64,000 nt of DNA from Verrucomicrobiia bacterium. GTDB taxonomy: Bacteria; Verrucomicrobiota; Verrucomicrobiia; Limisphaerales; JADLHS01. The stretch covers positions 62,001 to 126,000 of the forward strand of contig JAHCLO010000001.1 of assembly GCA_026125285.1 (NCBI GenBank). The letters are read 5' to 3'. Every line of letters begins with the position of its first letter. Positions within the stretch are counted from its first letter, which is position 1. This document shows positions 34,010-43,829 of this stretch, piece after piece. The notes under the pieces were generated by a model that saw only the letters and a list, made by a program, of their open reading frames with translations, was not told the DNA's origin and did not search any database. The position numbers and the translations under genes are program-made.

Positions 34010-35944
34010 TCAGGGATTCACTTGGATGGGGCTGCCGGTGTCGGGAGCCTTGCTGGGATCCGTGTCGTCCGTGGCGGTGACGGTTTGCGGGCCCTGGGTG
34101 TAGAAATACACCTCAAACGTGCCCACCCCGCCCAGCAATGCCGCCGGCTGCGGCAGAATGGCCGACTCATCACTGCTCGTGATGCTGACGGTATGATTGA
34201 TGTTGTTGATGAGATGCCAGCTTGAATCCACCGCCCGCACCGTGACGATGCAAGGTGTGACAGCAGAAACAGGCGTGGGGGTGCCGGTCTTGCCCGTGGG
34301 GGTGCCCGGCGCCGGGCTTTCACCCGGCATCAGCACCTGCAATTTCACGAATTCCCGCTTGAGCATGCGGAAGTAGCTGGCGACGGGATTCAACTCGGCG
34401 GCATCGAGCAGCACTCGGCGGGTATCCTGAACCTTGATGAAATCCGCGGAGAGCGGTGCTTTCCAGGTGGCACCCGGCGCCACGCTGTCGGCAATCAACG
34501 GATTGAAGCCCGTGGCCGGCAGCGTCCACACCAACGCCCACGGACTGGTCGCCGGCACCACAAACACGCCAGCGGCATCCGAAGCCTGCCTAACCCATAA
34601 GCCCGGATCCAGCGTGCCGCTGCTGAAATCATCCTCAAGCAACGTAGTGTCGGGCGTGCTAATTTTGACCTTGTCGAAAACATACCCGGCACCGCCGTAT
34701 GCCAGGTTGTTGGGCTGCACCCCTAAGCAAACGCGCATCGTGCCAGCAAACAGTGGTGCGGCGTCCTCCGGAATGGACACATTCATGGTGGTCCCGTCGG
34801 GAGCCACGACTGTGGCATCGGTGTTGTTGTTGAAGGTGAGTTTCCATGTTCCGAGAATGTCCGCACTCTCAACCGTCCCCAAGCTACCCACGCCGATCAA
34901 TCCACCGGTGCTGTTGGTGGCCGCCGGGTCGTCGTTGAATAACATATCGTTGCCGCCCGGGCGGTTGGTTTTATAGCGGAAAGTCGCCTGGCCCCCGCCG
35001 TTATCGAGATTCTCAACGTGCAGCCAGATCAGGTCGGGAACGTTCCAGTCCAGCGAGGGCGCCGTGTCCGTGGTGTTCGGCGCCAAGAACAGGTGCGCCT
35101 GAAAGTAAGGACGTGAAGTGCCGGGAGAATCCTTGATATTGAACTCGAACGTCACCGGCTGCCCAAGGCTCACCCAACTGAAGGTTTCATCCAGCGCCCG
35201 GATTTGCTGGCGGTCGTACTGACCCGTGCCACTGGCCAGCAAGTTCAACCCGGACACCGTCTTGGCCAAGGAAACCGTAGGCGGTGGGATCACCACGACT
35301 TCGGTGGGCTTGGTGATCATGAAATTATCCACATTGAAGATCAGGCTGTTGGTGTGATCGCCATTGGACCACATCTTGACAAAGAAGCCGACGACCTTGT
35401 CCAGATTCTCAAGCGTGGGCACTAGCGGATAGTCAAAATGCGTCCAAGTGGTCGCGGACAACGGTATGGCGCGGCCGGGAAGATAAATTGTTCCCCAACC
35501 ATCCGTAACCAGGCCAATCTCCAGCCAGCCATAATCGTTTGCGTTCACTCTCTGCCCGGAACTTGGATCAATTCTGAGGTCAAAGGACAAATTGGTGTAC
35601 GTGGTAGCGTCAAGGATATAGCCCCCGTCCCAACCCCACCGATTCGCGATGGTGAAAAAGGTCATGAACTGCTCGCCCTCGTTGCCAACGAAGTTGGCCT
35701 CATACCTCACCGACCCCGAGGCCGTGTCGTTTGCGGCATCCAGGGTTTCATCCCAGGTCATGGTGGCCCCGGCGCCACCGCCTCCCCACCATTGAACAAA
35801 CGAGGCGGTGCTCGCGGCAGTGTCAAAGGTGTTGGTGGGATTCGTGTTTTGCGCCGGGCTCAGGCTGGCCGAAGCAGCCAACGTCAGAGCAATGGCGCTC
35901 GAGGTCGAGGTTAACCAGCACTGGAGATTATGCGGTCTTTTCAT
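34010..35944 (-). CDS. Secreted beta-rich protein with CBM-like and Ig-like domains
   Basis: A 644-residue protein with a signal peptide ('MKRPHNLQCWLTSTSSAIAL' to 'SPAQ'). The first domain (about 30-220) resembles a galactose-binding carbohydrate module: 'NLSFDLRIDPSSGQ', 'DYGWLEIGLVTDGWG' and 'FNVDNFMITKPTE'. A middle beta domain (about 235-480) carries 'FEFNIKDSPGTSRPYFQAHL' and 'LWVRQASDAAGVFVVPAT'. A Pro/Thr-rich linker is followed by an Ig-like C-terminal domain ('PCIVTVRAVDSSWHLINNIN', 'VYFYTQGPQTVTATDD'), typical of Big/invasin-like folds. No catalytic motif was seen and it lacks the 'LQSA' end module of the other secreted proteins. It is probably extracellular; a polysaccharide-binding or adhesive role is plausible. 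Confidence 0.75.
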   Translation of the reverse strand: MKRPHNLQCWLTSTSSAIALTLAASASLSPAQNTNPTNTFDTAASTASFVQWWGGGGAGATMTWDETLDAANDTASGSVRYEANFVGNEGEQFMTFFTIANRWGWDGGYILDATTYTNLSFDLRIDPSSGQRVNANDYGWLEIGLVTDGWGTIYLPGRAIPLSATTWTHFDYPLVPTLENLDKVVGFFVKMWSNGDHTNSLIFNVDNFMITKPTEVVVIPPPTVSLAKTVSGLNLLASGTGQYDRQQIRALDETFSWVSLGQPVTFEFNIKDSPGTSRPYFQAHLFLAPNTTDTAPSLDWNVPDLIWLHVENLDNGGGQATFRYKTNRPGGNDMLFNDDPAATNSTGGLIGVGSLGTVESADILGTWKLTFNNNTDATVVAPDGTTMNVSIPEDAAPLFAGTMRVCLGVQPNNLAYGGAGYVFDKVKISTPDTTLLEDDFSSGTLDPGLWVRQASDAAGVFVVPATSPWALVWTLPATGFNPLIADSVAPGATWKAPLSADFIKVQDTRRVLLDAAELNPVASYFRMLKREFVKLQVLMPGESPAPGTPTGKTGTPTPVSAVTPCIVTVRAVDSSWHLINNINHTVSITSSDESAILPQPAALLGGVGTFEVYFYTQGPQTVTATDDTDPSKAPDTGSPIQVNP

Positions 35945-36168
35945 GTTTGAGTTTGGTTGGAGTTGAAACTGCGCTCCATTCAAAAAGCTGACCTCGCCAC
36001 GGCAGGGGCCGCGGAAAAGTCCATATCAATGGTGCGTTTTGCGGTTTGGTCATGCTTAGACTAATGAAACACCCTACCACGCTTCGCGTTGGCGTCATGT
36101 CCACAAAATTGACGACAGACCGGGCGTGCCGCGCGGCTCATGCCGCAACAAACATATTTCGAGAAAAG

Positions 36169-36245
36169 GTAGGGCGCGTCACGCCGCGTGCGCCGCAACC
36201 GGTGCATGGCCTTCCCACCGGCGCGCACGGAGTGACGCGCCCTAC
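36169..36245. repeat. REP pair (BIME-like), family B, GTAG...CTAC
   Basis: GTAGGGCGCGTCAC (from 36169) is matched by GTGACGCGCCCTAC (to 36245), with GGCGCGCACGGA in the right half. The same family is at 44434-44511 and 54422-54498. The gap 35945-36294 holds no gene. Confidence 0.88.
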
Positions 36246-36294
36246 CCACGCACCGCGCGATGTACCGAGGATTCCTTGTCGCCTCACCAGGGAC

Positions 36295-36957
36295 TCACCC
36301 CCGGGCGGGCGTGGAACGATCCGAGGCCAGCGGGATGTGCGCGTATTTGGCCACCGCTTGGGCACGGGACCGCACCTGCAGCTTCTCGTAAATCCGCCGG
36401 ATGTAGGTGTTTACCGTCGGTACGCTGATACCCAAGGCTTCCGCGATTTCCTTATAGAGATAGCCGCGCGCGAGGAGGTTCAGGACCTCGTGTTCCCGCG
36501 GAGAAAGTTCCTCGTCTTCAGTGGAAGCGGGGCGGAATTGCTGAAAGGACTGGACCACCTTGCGAGCAATGTTGCTGGTCATGGGCGAGCCGCCGGAGTG
36601 AACTTCCTTGAGCGCCGCCAGCAATTCGTTAAACGGAGTCTGCTTGAGCAGATACCCGCTGGCGCCCGCCGCCAAGGCATCGAAGATATGATCGGCATCC
36701 TCATAGACCGTGAGCATCACGAATTGTGTCTCCGGCAGCAGAGGCTTGAGGCGGCGCACACACTCAATACCACTCATGCCCGGCAAATTGATGTCCATTA
36801 ACACCACGGCCGGCCGTTTGGTCGGCACCTGCACCAAGGCACTCTCGGCCGTGCCGTGCTCGCTGACACACCGAAAACCCTCCGCGCGCCGGATCCATTC
36901 TGCGAGGATCGCTCGCGCCGGGGCGTCGTCTTCGATTATGGAAACACCTATACTCAA
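36295..36957 (-). CDS. NarL/FixJ-type response regulator
   Basis: A 220-residue two-component regulator. The receiver domain has the acidic pair 'IIEDDAPA' near residue 9, the phosphoacceptor in 'VVLMDINLPGMSG' near residue 55, Thr in 'VMLTVYED' near 83 and Lys in 'GYLLKQ' near 105 (Gln replaces the usual Pro after Lys). The C-terminal LuxR domain is 'LSPREHEVLNLLARGYLYKEIA' (shortened) followed by 'VPTVNTYIRRIYEKLQV'. It lies 175 bp downstream of the sensor kinase gene on the same strand and is its probable partner. It is a paralogue of the regulator at 53709-54353. Confidence 0.95.
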   Translation of the reverse strand: MSIGVSIIEDDAPARAILAEWIRRAEGFRCVSEHGTAESALVQVPTKRPAVVLMDINLPGMSGIECVRRLKPLLPETQFVMLTVYEDADHIFDALAAGASGYLLKQTPFNELLAALKEVHSGGSPMTSNIARKVVQSFQQFRPASTEDEELSPREHEVLNLLARGYLYKEIAEALGISVPTVNTYIRRIYEKLQVRSRAQAVAKYAHIPLASDRSTPARG

Positions 36958-37132
36958 GTTGGTTTGATTCTACACTGCGCTCCGGCCGGACGATTGTCGT
37001 CAGTTTACACGACAGCCGGATCGCGCGATCAAGGTGAAGGGTTGTTGATGATGGAATCGGCAGCGCTCATTCATGGATTGCCTGGAGTTGGTGTCGTGAC
37101 TGATGCGGTCTGAGGCATCATAAGTCATCCCA

Positions 37133-40100
37133 TCATGCAGCCGCGCCGCGCACCTTCACCGCCAACATGATGGTAGTTCCCTCGCCGGGCTGGCTGTGGA
37201 TCTCGCACTCCCCGCCGATTTCCGCGAGCCGGCGGCGCATGTTGGCCAGACCATTGCCCGTCGCCACGCGATCACTTTCCGGCGCGCGTCCGCCCGATAA
37301 TTCCGCGGGTGAAAAACCACGGCCATTGTCGGCGAGCGTCAGGGCGAAACCGTGCGACTGGAGGACCAGGGAGAAGCGCACCTCGGATGCGGCTGCATGT
37401 CTCACGGTGTTGTGCAAGGCCTCCTTGAACGCGAGGAACAAATTATGCCGCACCTCGGCCGTCAACGGCCACGGAGGCAATTCCAGCGGCACATCCAGGC
37501 GACAACGAACACCGGCAACCTGGAGATAATCCTGCGCGAAGCGCCCCAAGTAGGACGCCAGACTGTCCAACGTGTCGTGCTGCGGATTCACCGCCCAAAC
37601 GATTTCGTCCAGCGCGCGGGTCAATTCCCGCGCCGTGCCATAAATGCGGCCCAGGTCCATCGCGGCTTGTTCCGGACGATCAAGTTCACTGCGCGCCGTC
37701 TGGCTCAACATGGTAATGCGAGTGAGGCTCGCCCCCAGATCGTCATGGATATCCTTGGCGATGCGGGTGCGTTCGCGTTCCACGGCCCGCTGGCGTTCGG
37801 CGCGTTCCAGTTTGTGGCGCATGCGGCGCCGGGTGTCGAACCAGACCATGGCGCCCACGGAGGCCAAGATGGCAAGGGCCAGAGTCGAGCGAAACCACCA
37901 AGTCTGCCAGAAGTGCGGCAGCACGATGAACGCGAGCTGGGCTCCGGTTTCATTCCAGACGCCATCGTTGTTGCAGGCAATCACGCGAAACGTGTACGGC
38001 CCCGGTGGCACATAACTGTAGTTGACCCGCCGCTCCCCGCCCGCGTCCTCCCACTGCGTCTGCAATCCCTCCAGGCGGTGCTTGAACCTCACCTTCTCGG
38101 GCACGACGAAACTCAGCCCGGTGTAATGGATTTCCAGCCGATTGCGCCCCGGTGGAATTCGCAAGGGCGGATTGGTGACTCCGCGAAATTCCGTCACGCG
38201 GCCATCCACGCGCAATTCCTCAATGATGACCGGCGGGGCCAGTTGATTGGTTTTCACATCGAGCGGATTGAGCACCGCCAACCCGCGGCTGGTGGCAAAC
38301 CAAAGTCGTCCGTCCGTCGTGCGGCAACCCGCCGGTTGCGAGCCACCGGAGGATTCGAGGGTGGGCAAGCCGTCCCCCGTCCCGTACGTCAGCCAATTTA
38401 TGTTTTCAACTTCGCCATCCGCACAACGCCTCAACTCCGCTTTGCTGGCGCGAAGAATTCCCTGGTGCGAACTCATCCAGAAATACCCTTGGCCGTCGTC
38501 GGCAATGTGGCAGATGTGAGTGTCCGGCAGTCCCTGGGCGGAGCCGATGTGGGAGAAACGCCCATCTTTGAACCGGCTCAAGCCCCCGCCGGCCGTCCCC
38601 ATCCAGAGTGCTCCATCCTCGTCCAATTGCAGGCACCAGACAAAATCACTGGCCAGTCCGTCGGCCTTGCGAAACTGGCGGACCATGCCGCGCTCCAGCA
38701 GCCCTAGACCGCCCCCCAACATGCCAAACCACACCCGGCCTCCTGCTTCTTCCACCACGGCGCGGACGTCGGGCAGCACCAAACCCTGTTCACGCCCGTA
38801 GCGGATCGTGGGGCTTCCGGGTTGATAAAGCAGCAACCCATCGCCCGAGCCAATCCAACAACTCCCATCGGGCCGGGGCAACAAAGCTGGCGTGGGTGCG
38901 TTAAAGTCCTCCAGACCGACGGCGCGCTCGAACCGCTCCCCGCGTTTGATGAATACTCCTCCACCCCATGTCCCGGCCCAGACTTGTCCGCGCGCGTCTT
39001 CGGCCACACTCCAAACGAAGAGATTTCCAAGTCCACTGCTTTCCCCAAAATGGGTCCACTCCCCGGAACGGAGCCGATAGATACCGGCACCTTCCGTGGC
39101 CACCCAAAGCGCGTTATCATTTCCCACACTGGCTGAGAGCACCGGGCGGCCTTGCCAGCCGTCGGGGGGAGCGACGCTGGCCGCTTTGCTGCCACGCACC
39201 ACCGCCAAGCCACTGCCGCCGGCACCGATCCAGAGGTTGCCTTCGCGATCCTCATACAGGCAGCGCAGCCAATCGCTCGGAAAACCATTCATGCGATTGA
39301 AATGCAACACTTCGGACTCTGGGCCCACCAGATACAACCCTTGCTCCGAGGTGGCCGCCGCCAGGAACCCCTCCTTGGTTTCGATCAAATTCACCAGCGC
39401 CGCCATGCCCCAGGGAGCCTCTCCCAAGTCCTCCGCCCACGCGGTTCCCGACCAGCGCCGCAATCGTCCATTGCTGGCCACCCACATGCCCCCGCGGCGA
39501 CTCCGCGCGAGCCCTTGCACGTAAATGTCCGCCGCCTCTCCCTCCAAGTTTGCCGGACTCAACTCACCATGCCGCAGCGTGGCGACCTTGCCGGCGCTAA
39601 GGATCCAGAGCCCATCGTCGCCCCCTCTGACCAGATGGAACAGCCCCGGCGCGTTTCCGCCCGGCGGCTTCAGGACGCGGCCATCGCTCACACGCACCAG
39701 GGTTCCCTCGTCGCCTTGCAGCCAGATGTCTTGTGCGCCATCCGCCTGGATACCGACAATCTTCCGGCCCTGCCACCCGTCGGGAAGAGTCACCACCTCG
39801 AAGCGACCATCGCGCAGCCGCGTCAGTTCGCCGGTTTCGTGGCCGATCCACAGACTGGCATCGTCGGACTCGAACAGACTGGTCACGCGATTGTTGGGTA
39901 GCTGCTCGGTGTTGCCGTGGTCAAACACCCTGAATCGCACCCCGTCAAAGCGCGCCAGACCATTGTAGGTTCCTACCCAGAGATAACCGTCGCGAGTCTG
40001 CACCACAGCCGACACTGCGTTCTGAGGCAAGCCGTCGTCACTTTGCCAGACACGGACAAAGTAATTGGGAAAAGACGGCGGTTGGGCGTCCGCCACCGTA

Positions 40101-40204
40101 CCTGGAATTCCCAATGCCAGCCCCAGACTGAACCATCCCAGCCTCAACCAATCTGCTCGAAAGCAGGTCGTGCCTGACACACACGGGTGCATGCGCCGAA
40201 TCAT
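37133..40204 (-). CDS. Sensor histidine kinase with Reg_prop propeller sensor
   Basis: A 1023-residue membrane kinase. After an export signal ('RLGWFSLGLALGIPGTVADA'), a large extracytoplasmic two-propeller sensor is built from Reg_prop blades ('AVVQTRDGYLWVGTYNGLARFDG', shortened; 'LYEDREGNLWIGAGGSGLAV'; 'LQLDEDGALWMGTAGGGLSRF'). A Y_Y_Y domain ('RVIACNNDGVWNETGAQL') and one membrane span ('FRSTLALAILASVGAMVWF') follow. The kinase core is HisKA_3, with the phosphorylated His in 'ARIAKDIHDDLGASL', and a HATPase with N box 'FLAFKEALHNTVRHA' and G1 box 'LADNGRGF'. The architecture lacks the fused AraC-type regulator of Bacteroides hybrids. Start 40204 was chosen; 40192 is possible. It should signal to the LuxR-type regulator 175 bp downstream. 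The ligand is unknown; such sensors often respond to polysaccharides. Confidence 0.93.
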   Translation of the reverse strand: MIRRMHPCVSGTTCFRADWLRLGWFSLGLALGIPGTVADAQPPSFPNYFVRVWQSDDGLPQNAVSAVVQTRDGYLWVGTYNGLARFDGVRFRVFDHGNTEQLPNNRVTSLFESDDASLWIGHETGELTRLRDGRFEVVTLPDGWQGRKIVGIQADGAQDIWLQGDEGTLVRVSDGRVLKPPGGNAPGLFHLVRGGDDGLWILSAGKVATLRHGELSPANLEGEAADIYVQGLARSRRGGMWVASNGRLRRWSGTAWAEDLGEAPWGMAALVNLIETKEGFLAAATSEQGLYLVGPESEVLHFNRMNGFPSDWLRCLYEDREGNLWIGAGGSGLAVVRGSKAASVAPPDGWQGRPVLSASVGNDNALWVATEGAGIYRLRSGEWTHFGESSGLGNLFVWSVAEDARGQVWAGTWGGGVFIKRGERFERAVGLEDFNAPTPALLPRPDGSCWIGSGDGLLLYQPGSPTIRYGREQGLVLPDVRAVVEEAGGRVWFGMLGGGLGLLERGMVRQFRKADGLASDFVWCLQLDEDGALWMGTAGGGLSRFKDGRFSHIGSAQGLPDTHICHIADDGQGYFWMSSHQGILRASKAELRRCADGEVENINWLTYGTGDGLPTLESSGGSQPAGCRTTDGRLWFATSRGLAVLNPLDVKTNQLAPPVIIEELRVDGRVTEFRGVTNPPLRIPPGRNRLEIHYTGLSFVVPEKVRFKHRLEGLQTQWEDAGGERRVNYSYVPPGPYTFRVIACNNDGVWNETGAQLAFIVLPHFWQTWWFRSTLALAILASVGAMVWFDTRRRMRHKLERAERQRAVERERTRIAKDIHDDLGASLTRITMLSQTARSELDRPEQAAMDLGRIYGTARELTRALDEIVWAVNPQHDTLDSLASYLGRFAQDYLQVAGVRCRLDVPLELPPWPLTAEVRHNLFLAFKEALHNTVRHAAASEVRFSLVLQSHGFALTLADNGRGFSPAELSGGRAPESDRVATGNGLANMRRRLAEIGGECEIHSQPGEGTTIMLAVKVRGAAA

Positions 40205-40285
40205 GGGTTTAGCCCGCGGAGCGCGCAAGCTTTTGGCTTGTCGGCGGACAACTCCCACCGCGAGAGAGAACACCGGTGTCGAGCT

Positions 40286-41626
40286 TTAATCGGGCCTGCC
40301 TACCGCCAGCAGCCGGTTGCGTGTGCGGAACAGGAGGCTTCCGTCCGCGATGGCAGGAGTTGACATGCAGGTTTCACCGAGTTCATTCGTCGCCACTTTG
40401 GAAAATTGATCTGCCACCGGCACGACCAGCACTCGTCCGGTTTCGCCGGAGAAATAGAGCTGTCGCCCATCGGAAACGGGCGACGCGGTATAGCCTTGCG
40501 GGCTGCCGCCCAGTCGCTCGCTATAAAGAATCTCTCCGCTGCGCGCATCAAAGCAGGTCACCACCCCGCCATCCGTGCTGGCATACAACCGGTGGCCGAC
40601 GATGATGGGCGTCTGCATGTAATTGCCCTGCCGCGGATGCACCCAGGCAATGCCCGCATTGGTGCCGGTGGGATCGGGATGAGTGATGTCGCCGATGGCC
40701 TCGGGCCGAATGGCCCGCATGGGCCGCAGTTTACCGTGCGCACTCGTCAGATAAACCAAGCCGTGCGCGAAGATGGGCGTCGGCACGGGTATGTCGCCTC
40801 CACCCTTGAGCCGCCACAGTTCTCGACCAGTGGCGAAATCATATCCGCCAGAATGATGCCAGCCATTCACCACGATCTGCGGGCGGCCACCCACGTCAAT
40901 CACAGTGGGACAACCCCAGGTGGGGACATCCTCCCGCAACGTGCGCCACAGCTCGCGGCCGGAACGGAGATCGAACACCGCGAGAAACGAATTGGTTTGC
41001 ACGTCGCATAGCACCACCACTTTCCCATCGTGGATCACGGGTGAACTGGCAAATCCCCACTGCGCCGAAGGTACCGCGAAGAAGCCGGAGTCCATCGGCC
41101 CAAGGTCCTTCTTCCACAGCAGCGTTCCGTCGTCATCAAAACAGAACAACCCCTCCGACCCGAAAATGGCGACAATATGCCGACCATCGGTCGCCGGCGT
41201 CGAGTTGCAGTGCGTAGATTTTGGGTGTCGCCTCACGCGCGGCACTGCCTCATGGCCGACCACATTCCAGACGATTCTTCCAGAAACGCGATCCAGCGCG
41301 AGCAGTCGCCATTGGTGAACACCGCTCTCTTCCACTGGTGCAATGTCTCCGTAAAGCCCCACCTTGAGTTCCGCGTCGCCTGACCCGACAGCGGTGGCCA
41401 CGTAGATGCGGTCCCCGGATACAATCGGCGAAGCGTGTCCCAGTCCAGGAATGGGAGTTTGCCAACGAATGTTCAGGCCAGTCTCCACATTCCACTCCAC
41501 TGGCAAAGGGTGGCGATCATCAACTCCGCTGGCTTGGGGGCCGCGGAATTGCGACCAGTCCGCCGCCGTGCAATCGAGCAAGCCCAGTGCGAAGATTGAA
41601 ACGAGAATTACAATCCGGGTTTTCAT
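40286..41626 (-). CDS. Secreted PQQ-type beta-propeller protein
   Basis: A 446-residue protein with a signal peptide ('MKTRIVILVSIFALGLLDCT', 'AADW'). A cysteine in 'LLDCTA' could alternatively make it a lipoprotein. It has the 'DWSQFRGPQASGV' opening of the verrucomicrobial PQQ-like family and blades such as 'LALDRVSGRIVWNVVG', 'LFCFDDDGTLLWKKDLG', 'VFDLRSGRELWRTLRED', 'GYDFATGRELWRLKGGGD' and 'TCFDARSGEILYSERLGG'. It is probably periplasmic, with no identified catalytic residues. It lies 81 bp upstream of the sensor kinase gene on the same strand and could be co-transcribed with the two-component pair. The gap 41627-41929 contains the mreB promoter. Confidence 0.9.
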   Translation of the reverse strand: MKTRIVILVSIFALGLLDCTAADWSQFRGPQASGVDDRHPLPVEWNVETGLNIRWQTPIPGLGHASPIVSGDRIYVATAVGSGDAELKVGLYGDIAPVEESGVHQWRLLALDRVSGRIVWNVVGHEAVPRVRRHPKSTHCNSTPATDGRHIVAIFGSEGLFCFDDDGTLLWKKDLGPMDSGFFAVPSAQWGFASSPVIHDGKVVVLCDVQTNSFLAVFDLRSGRELWRTLREDVPTWGCPTVIDVGGRPQIVVNGWHHSGGYDFATGRELWRLKGGGDIPVPTPIFAHGLVYLTSAHGKLRPMRAIRPEAIGDITHPDPTGTNAGIAWVHPRQGNYMQTPIIVGHRLYASTDGGVVTCFDARSGEILYSERLGGSPQGYTASPVSDGRQLYFSGETGRVLVVPVADQFSKVATNELGETCMSTPAIADGSLLFRTRNRLLAVGRPD

Positions 41627-41879
41627 GGCGTTAACCGACCAGAGCCAGGAGACCTAACCGGTCACGTTTTGGCAAGTCGCGTTCACGCGATTGGCGGCTG
41701 GTCCATTCAACATGGGCGCCATCCCTGAAGTGATCCACAACGACGGAATAGACTGGTTCAACGGCAACAACATAGTCGGTCTCGTTTGGTTGGTGTTTGC
41801 AGCCCAGTTTGGCTGTGATTTCGATCCGGCGTCGCGGCGGCTGGATTGAGTCAGAGGCTGGCAGCCAAGGTTAATAATC

Positions 41880-41908
41880 TTGACCTTCAGGCATCGTGCC
41901 ACTTTACT
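41880..41908 (+). promoter_or_regulatory. Sigma-70-like promoter for the rod-shape operon
   Basis: TTGACC (41880-41885) and TTTACT (41903-41908) are separated by exactly 17 bp and lie about 20 bp upstream of the mreB ATG. The leader would be very short. Confidence 0.6.
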
Positions 41909-41929
41909 TGCTGTCGTTAGGCACAATTC

Positions 41930-42955
41930 ATGTTTGCGCAAGTTAAAAGCCTGTTTTCCAACGACATTGGGATAGATCTCGGGACCGCCAACTCTCTCGT
42001 TTATGTGCGGGATCGGGGCATCGTTCTGCGGGAACCTTCGGTCGTGGCCATTCAGGCGGGTACTACCAACGTGCTGGCGGTCGGTGACGAGGCCAAACGG
42101 ATGTTGGGGCGCACCCCCGGCAACATTGTGGCCATTCGCCCGATGAAGGACGGCGTGATTGCCGACTTCGAGATCACCGAGGCCATGCTGCGCCACTTCA
42201 TTCAAAAAGTGCATCATCGCAAGCTCATTGCCCCGCGCGTCGTCGTCGCGGTGCCTTCGGGCATTACGGAAGTGGAAAAGCGGGCGGTGAAAGATTCCGC
42301 CACGCACGCCGGAGCGCGGGAGGTTTACCTGATCGAGCAGCCGATGGCGTCGGCGATCGGGGTGGGATTGCCGGTGCATGAACCGGCGGGCAACATGATC
42401 GTGGATATTGGCGGCGGGACTTGCGAGATCGCAATCATCTCGCTCGCCGGCATCGTCTTCAGCCGCAGCCTGCGGGTGGGCGGGGACGAATTCGACGAGA
42501 CGATCGTGGCGCACATGAAACGGGCCTACAACTTGATGATAGGCGAACGCACGGCGGAAGAGATCAAAATTCGTATTGGCTCTGCCTTTCCGCTGGAGCA
42601 GGAATTAACGATGGAAGTCAAGGGACGCGATTTAAGCGCCGGTCTGCCGAAAACGCTGACCATTCGCTCGGAAGAAATTCGCGAAGCCTTGCAGGAACCG
42701 CTTTCCAGCATCTTGGAATCCGTCCGTCTGACCCTCGAACGCACCCCGCCGGAATTGTCCTCCGATCTGGTAGATCGGGGCATTGTGATGGCGGGCGGCG
42801 GCGCATTGTTGCGCGGCATAGACCGCATGGTGGCCGAAGAAACCGGCCTGCCGGTCCATATCGCCGACGACCCGTTGAGCGCCGTGGCCGAGGGCACCGG
42901 CCGGGTACTGCAAGAGCTTCAGTTTCTCAAGCGCGTCTCCACCAACTCCAAGTAA
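41930..42955 (+). CDS. mreB: Rod shape-determining protein MreB
   Basis: A 341-residue bacterial actin that polymerises under the inner membrane and guides lateral wall synthesis with MreC, MreD, RodA and PBP2. Nucleotide-binding motifs are intact: phosphate 1 '[14 protein letters not shown]' near residue 13, connect 1 '[19 protein letters not shown]', phosphate 2 '[18 protein letters not shown]' near 160 and the adenosine motif '[17 protein letters not shown]' near 287. Length matches the family. The N-terminal '[11 protein letters not shown]' could be the short membrane-binding amphipathic helix. It is the first gene of the operon. Confidence 0.98.
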   Translation: MFAQVKSLFSNDIGIDLGTANSLVYVRDRGIVLREPSVVAIQAGTTNVLAVGDEAKRMLGRTPGNIVAIRPMKDGVIADFEITEAMLRHFIQKVHHRKLIAPRVVVAVPSGITEVEKRAVKDSATHAGAREVYLIEQPMASAIGVGLPVHEPAGNMIVDIGGGTCEIAIISLAGIVFSRSLRVGGDEFDETIVAHMKRAYNLMIGERTAEEIKIRIGSAFPLEQELTMEVKGRDLSAGLPKTLTIRSEEIREALQEPLSSILESVRLTLERTPPELSSDLVDRGIVMAGGGALLRGIDRMVAEETGLPVHIADDPLSAVAEGTGRVLQELQFLKRVSTNSK

Positions 42956-43019
42956 TTCCTGCCGGCGTTGGCCCAGCGACCGAACCGGACATGACTTCGG
43001 TTCAGCGACGCGCGAATTG

Positions 43020-43829
43020 ATGTTAAGACGGCCGCATTACATTGCCGCGGGCCTTGTGGCCCTGTTGACCTTGCTGGTCTTGAACCTGCCGGGACACACT
43101 ACCGCCCGCCTCAAACTCGCTCTGGGCAGTCTGTTCCTTCCCTTGTTCGGTCTGGCCAGCGGCACCCAGCAGGCGACGGGACACGCGGGGAACGCCCTGC
43201 TGTCGAAAGGTGAGTTGCTGCGCCTCAACGAATCCCTCCACCGTGAGAACCAATGGCTGCGACTTCAGGCGGCACAAGCCGACGAGCTCGGACGGGAAAA
43301 CGCCCGGTTGCGCGAACTGCTGGAGCGGCGGGCGCAGGCTAAACGGCACTACAAACTCGCCAACGTCGTGCTACGGGACCCCGCCAACTGGTGGCGCACC
43401 GTCCAGATTGACCTCGGCAGTCGCCACGGCGTGAGCAACAACCTGCCCGTGTTGAGCGCCGAGGGATTTCTGGTGGGACGTATCGCCCAGACCGGTCCAA
43501 CCCTGGCGCAGGTCCTGTTGCTGGGCGATCCCAATTGCAGGGTGGCCGCCCTCGTCGAAAACGAATCCCGGGAAGCCGGGGTGATTGGAGCGGGCGGTCC
43601 GTTCGACAGTTCCCTGGTCGAGATGAGGTGTTACCTCTCGCGCACCACCAATTTGAAACCGGGACAACGCGTCGTCACCAGCGGAGATGGCGGACTTTTC
43701 CCCAAGGGGATTCTCATCGGAACCATCACCGATGCCCGGCCCGTTGAGTCCGGGCTGTACACCATGGCCCAGGTCAAACTGGCGGCGAATCTCGCCCGCC
43801 TGGAGGAAGTGTGGGTGTTGTTTCCATGA
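43020..43829 (+). CDS. mreC: Rod shape-determining protein MreC
   Basis: A 269-residue bitopic protein. A membrane segment ('YIAAGLVALLTLLVLNLPG') is followed by a coiled coil ('LLRLNESLHRENQWLRLQAAQ', shortened), then the double beta-barrel MreC domain: 'VVLRDPANWWRTVQIDLGSRHGV', 'LVGRIAQTGPTLAQVLLLGDPN', 'YLSRTTNLKPGQRVVTSGDGGLFPKG' (shortened) and 'IGTITDARPVESGLYTMAQVK'. It links MreB filaments to PBP2 in the periplasm. It starts 64 bp after mreB; a TTG one codon upstream is possible. The stop overlaps the mreD start (ATGA), indicating coupled translation. Confidence 0.96.
   Translation: MLRRPHYIAAGLVALLTLLVLNLPGHTTARLKLALGSLFLPLFGLASGTQQATGHAGNALLSKGELLRLNESLHRENQWLRLQAAQADELGRENARLRELLERRAQAKRHYKLANVVLRDPANWWRTVQIDLGSRHGVSNNLPVLSAEGFLVGRIAQTGPTLAQVLLLGDPNCRVAALVENESREAGVIGAGGPFDSSLVEMRCYLSRTTNLKPGQRVVTSGDGGLFPKGILIGTITDARPVESGLYTMAQVKLAANLARLEEVWVLFP

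Noticed and set aside
37352-38707. Plus-strand open frame of 451 codons
   Set aside because: Antisense to the sensor kinase; no motif support.
40205-40273. Longer N-terminus for the first sensor kinase
   Set aside because: The extra 23 residues are basic and do not form a signal peptide; the start at 40204 leads directly into one.
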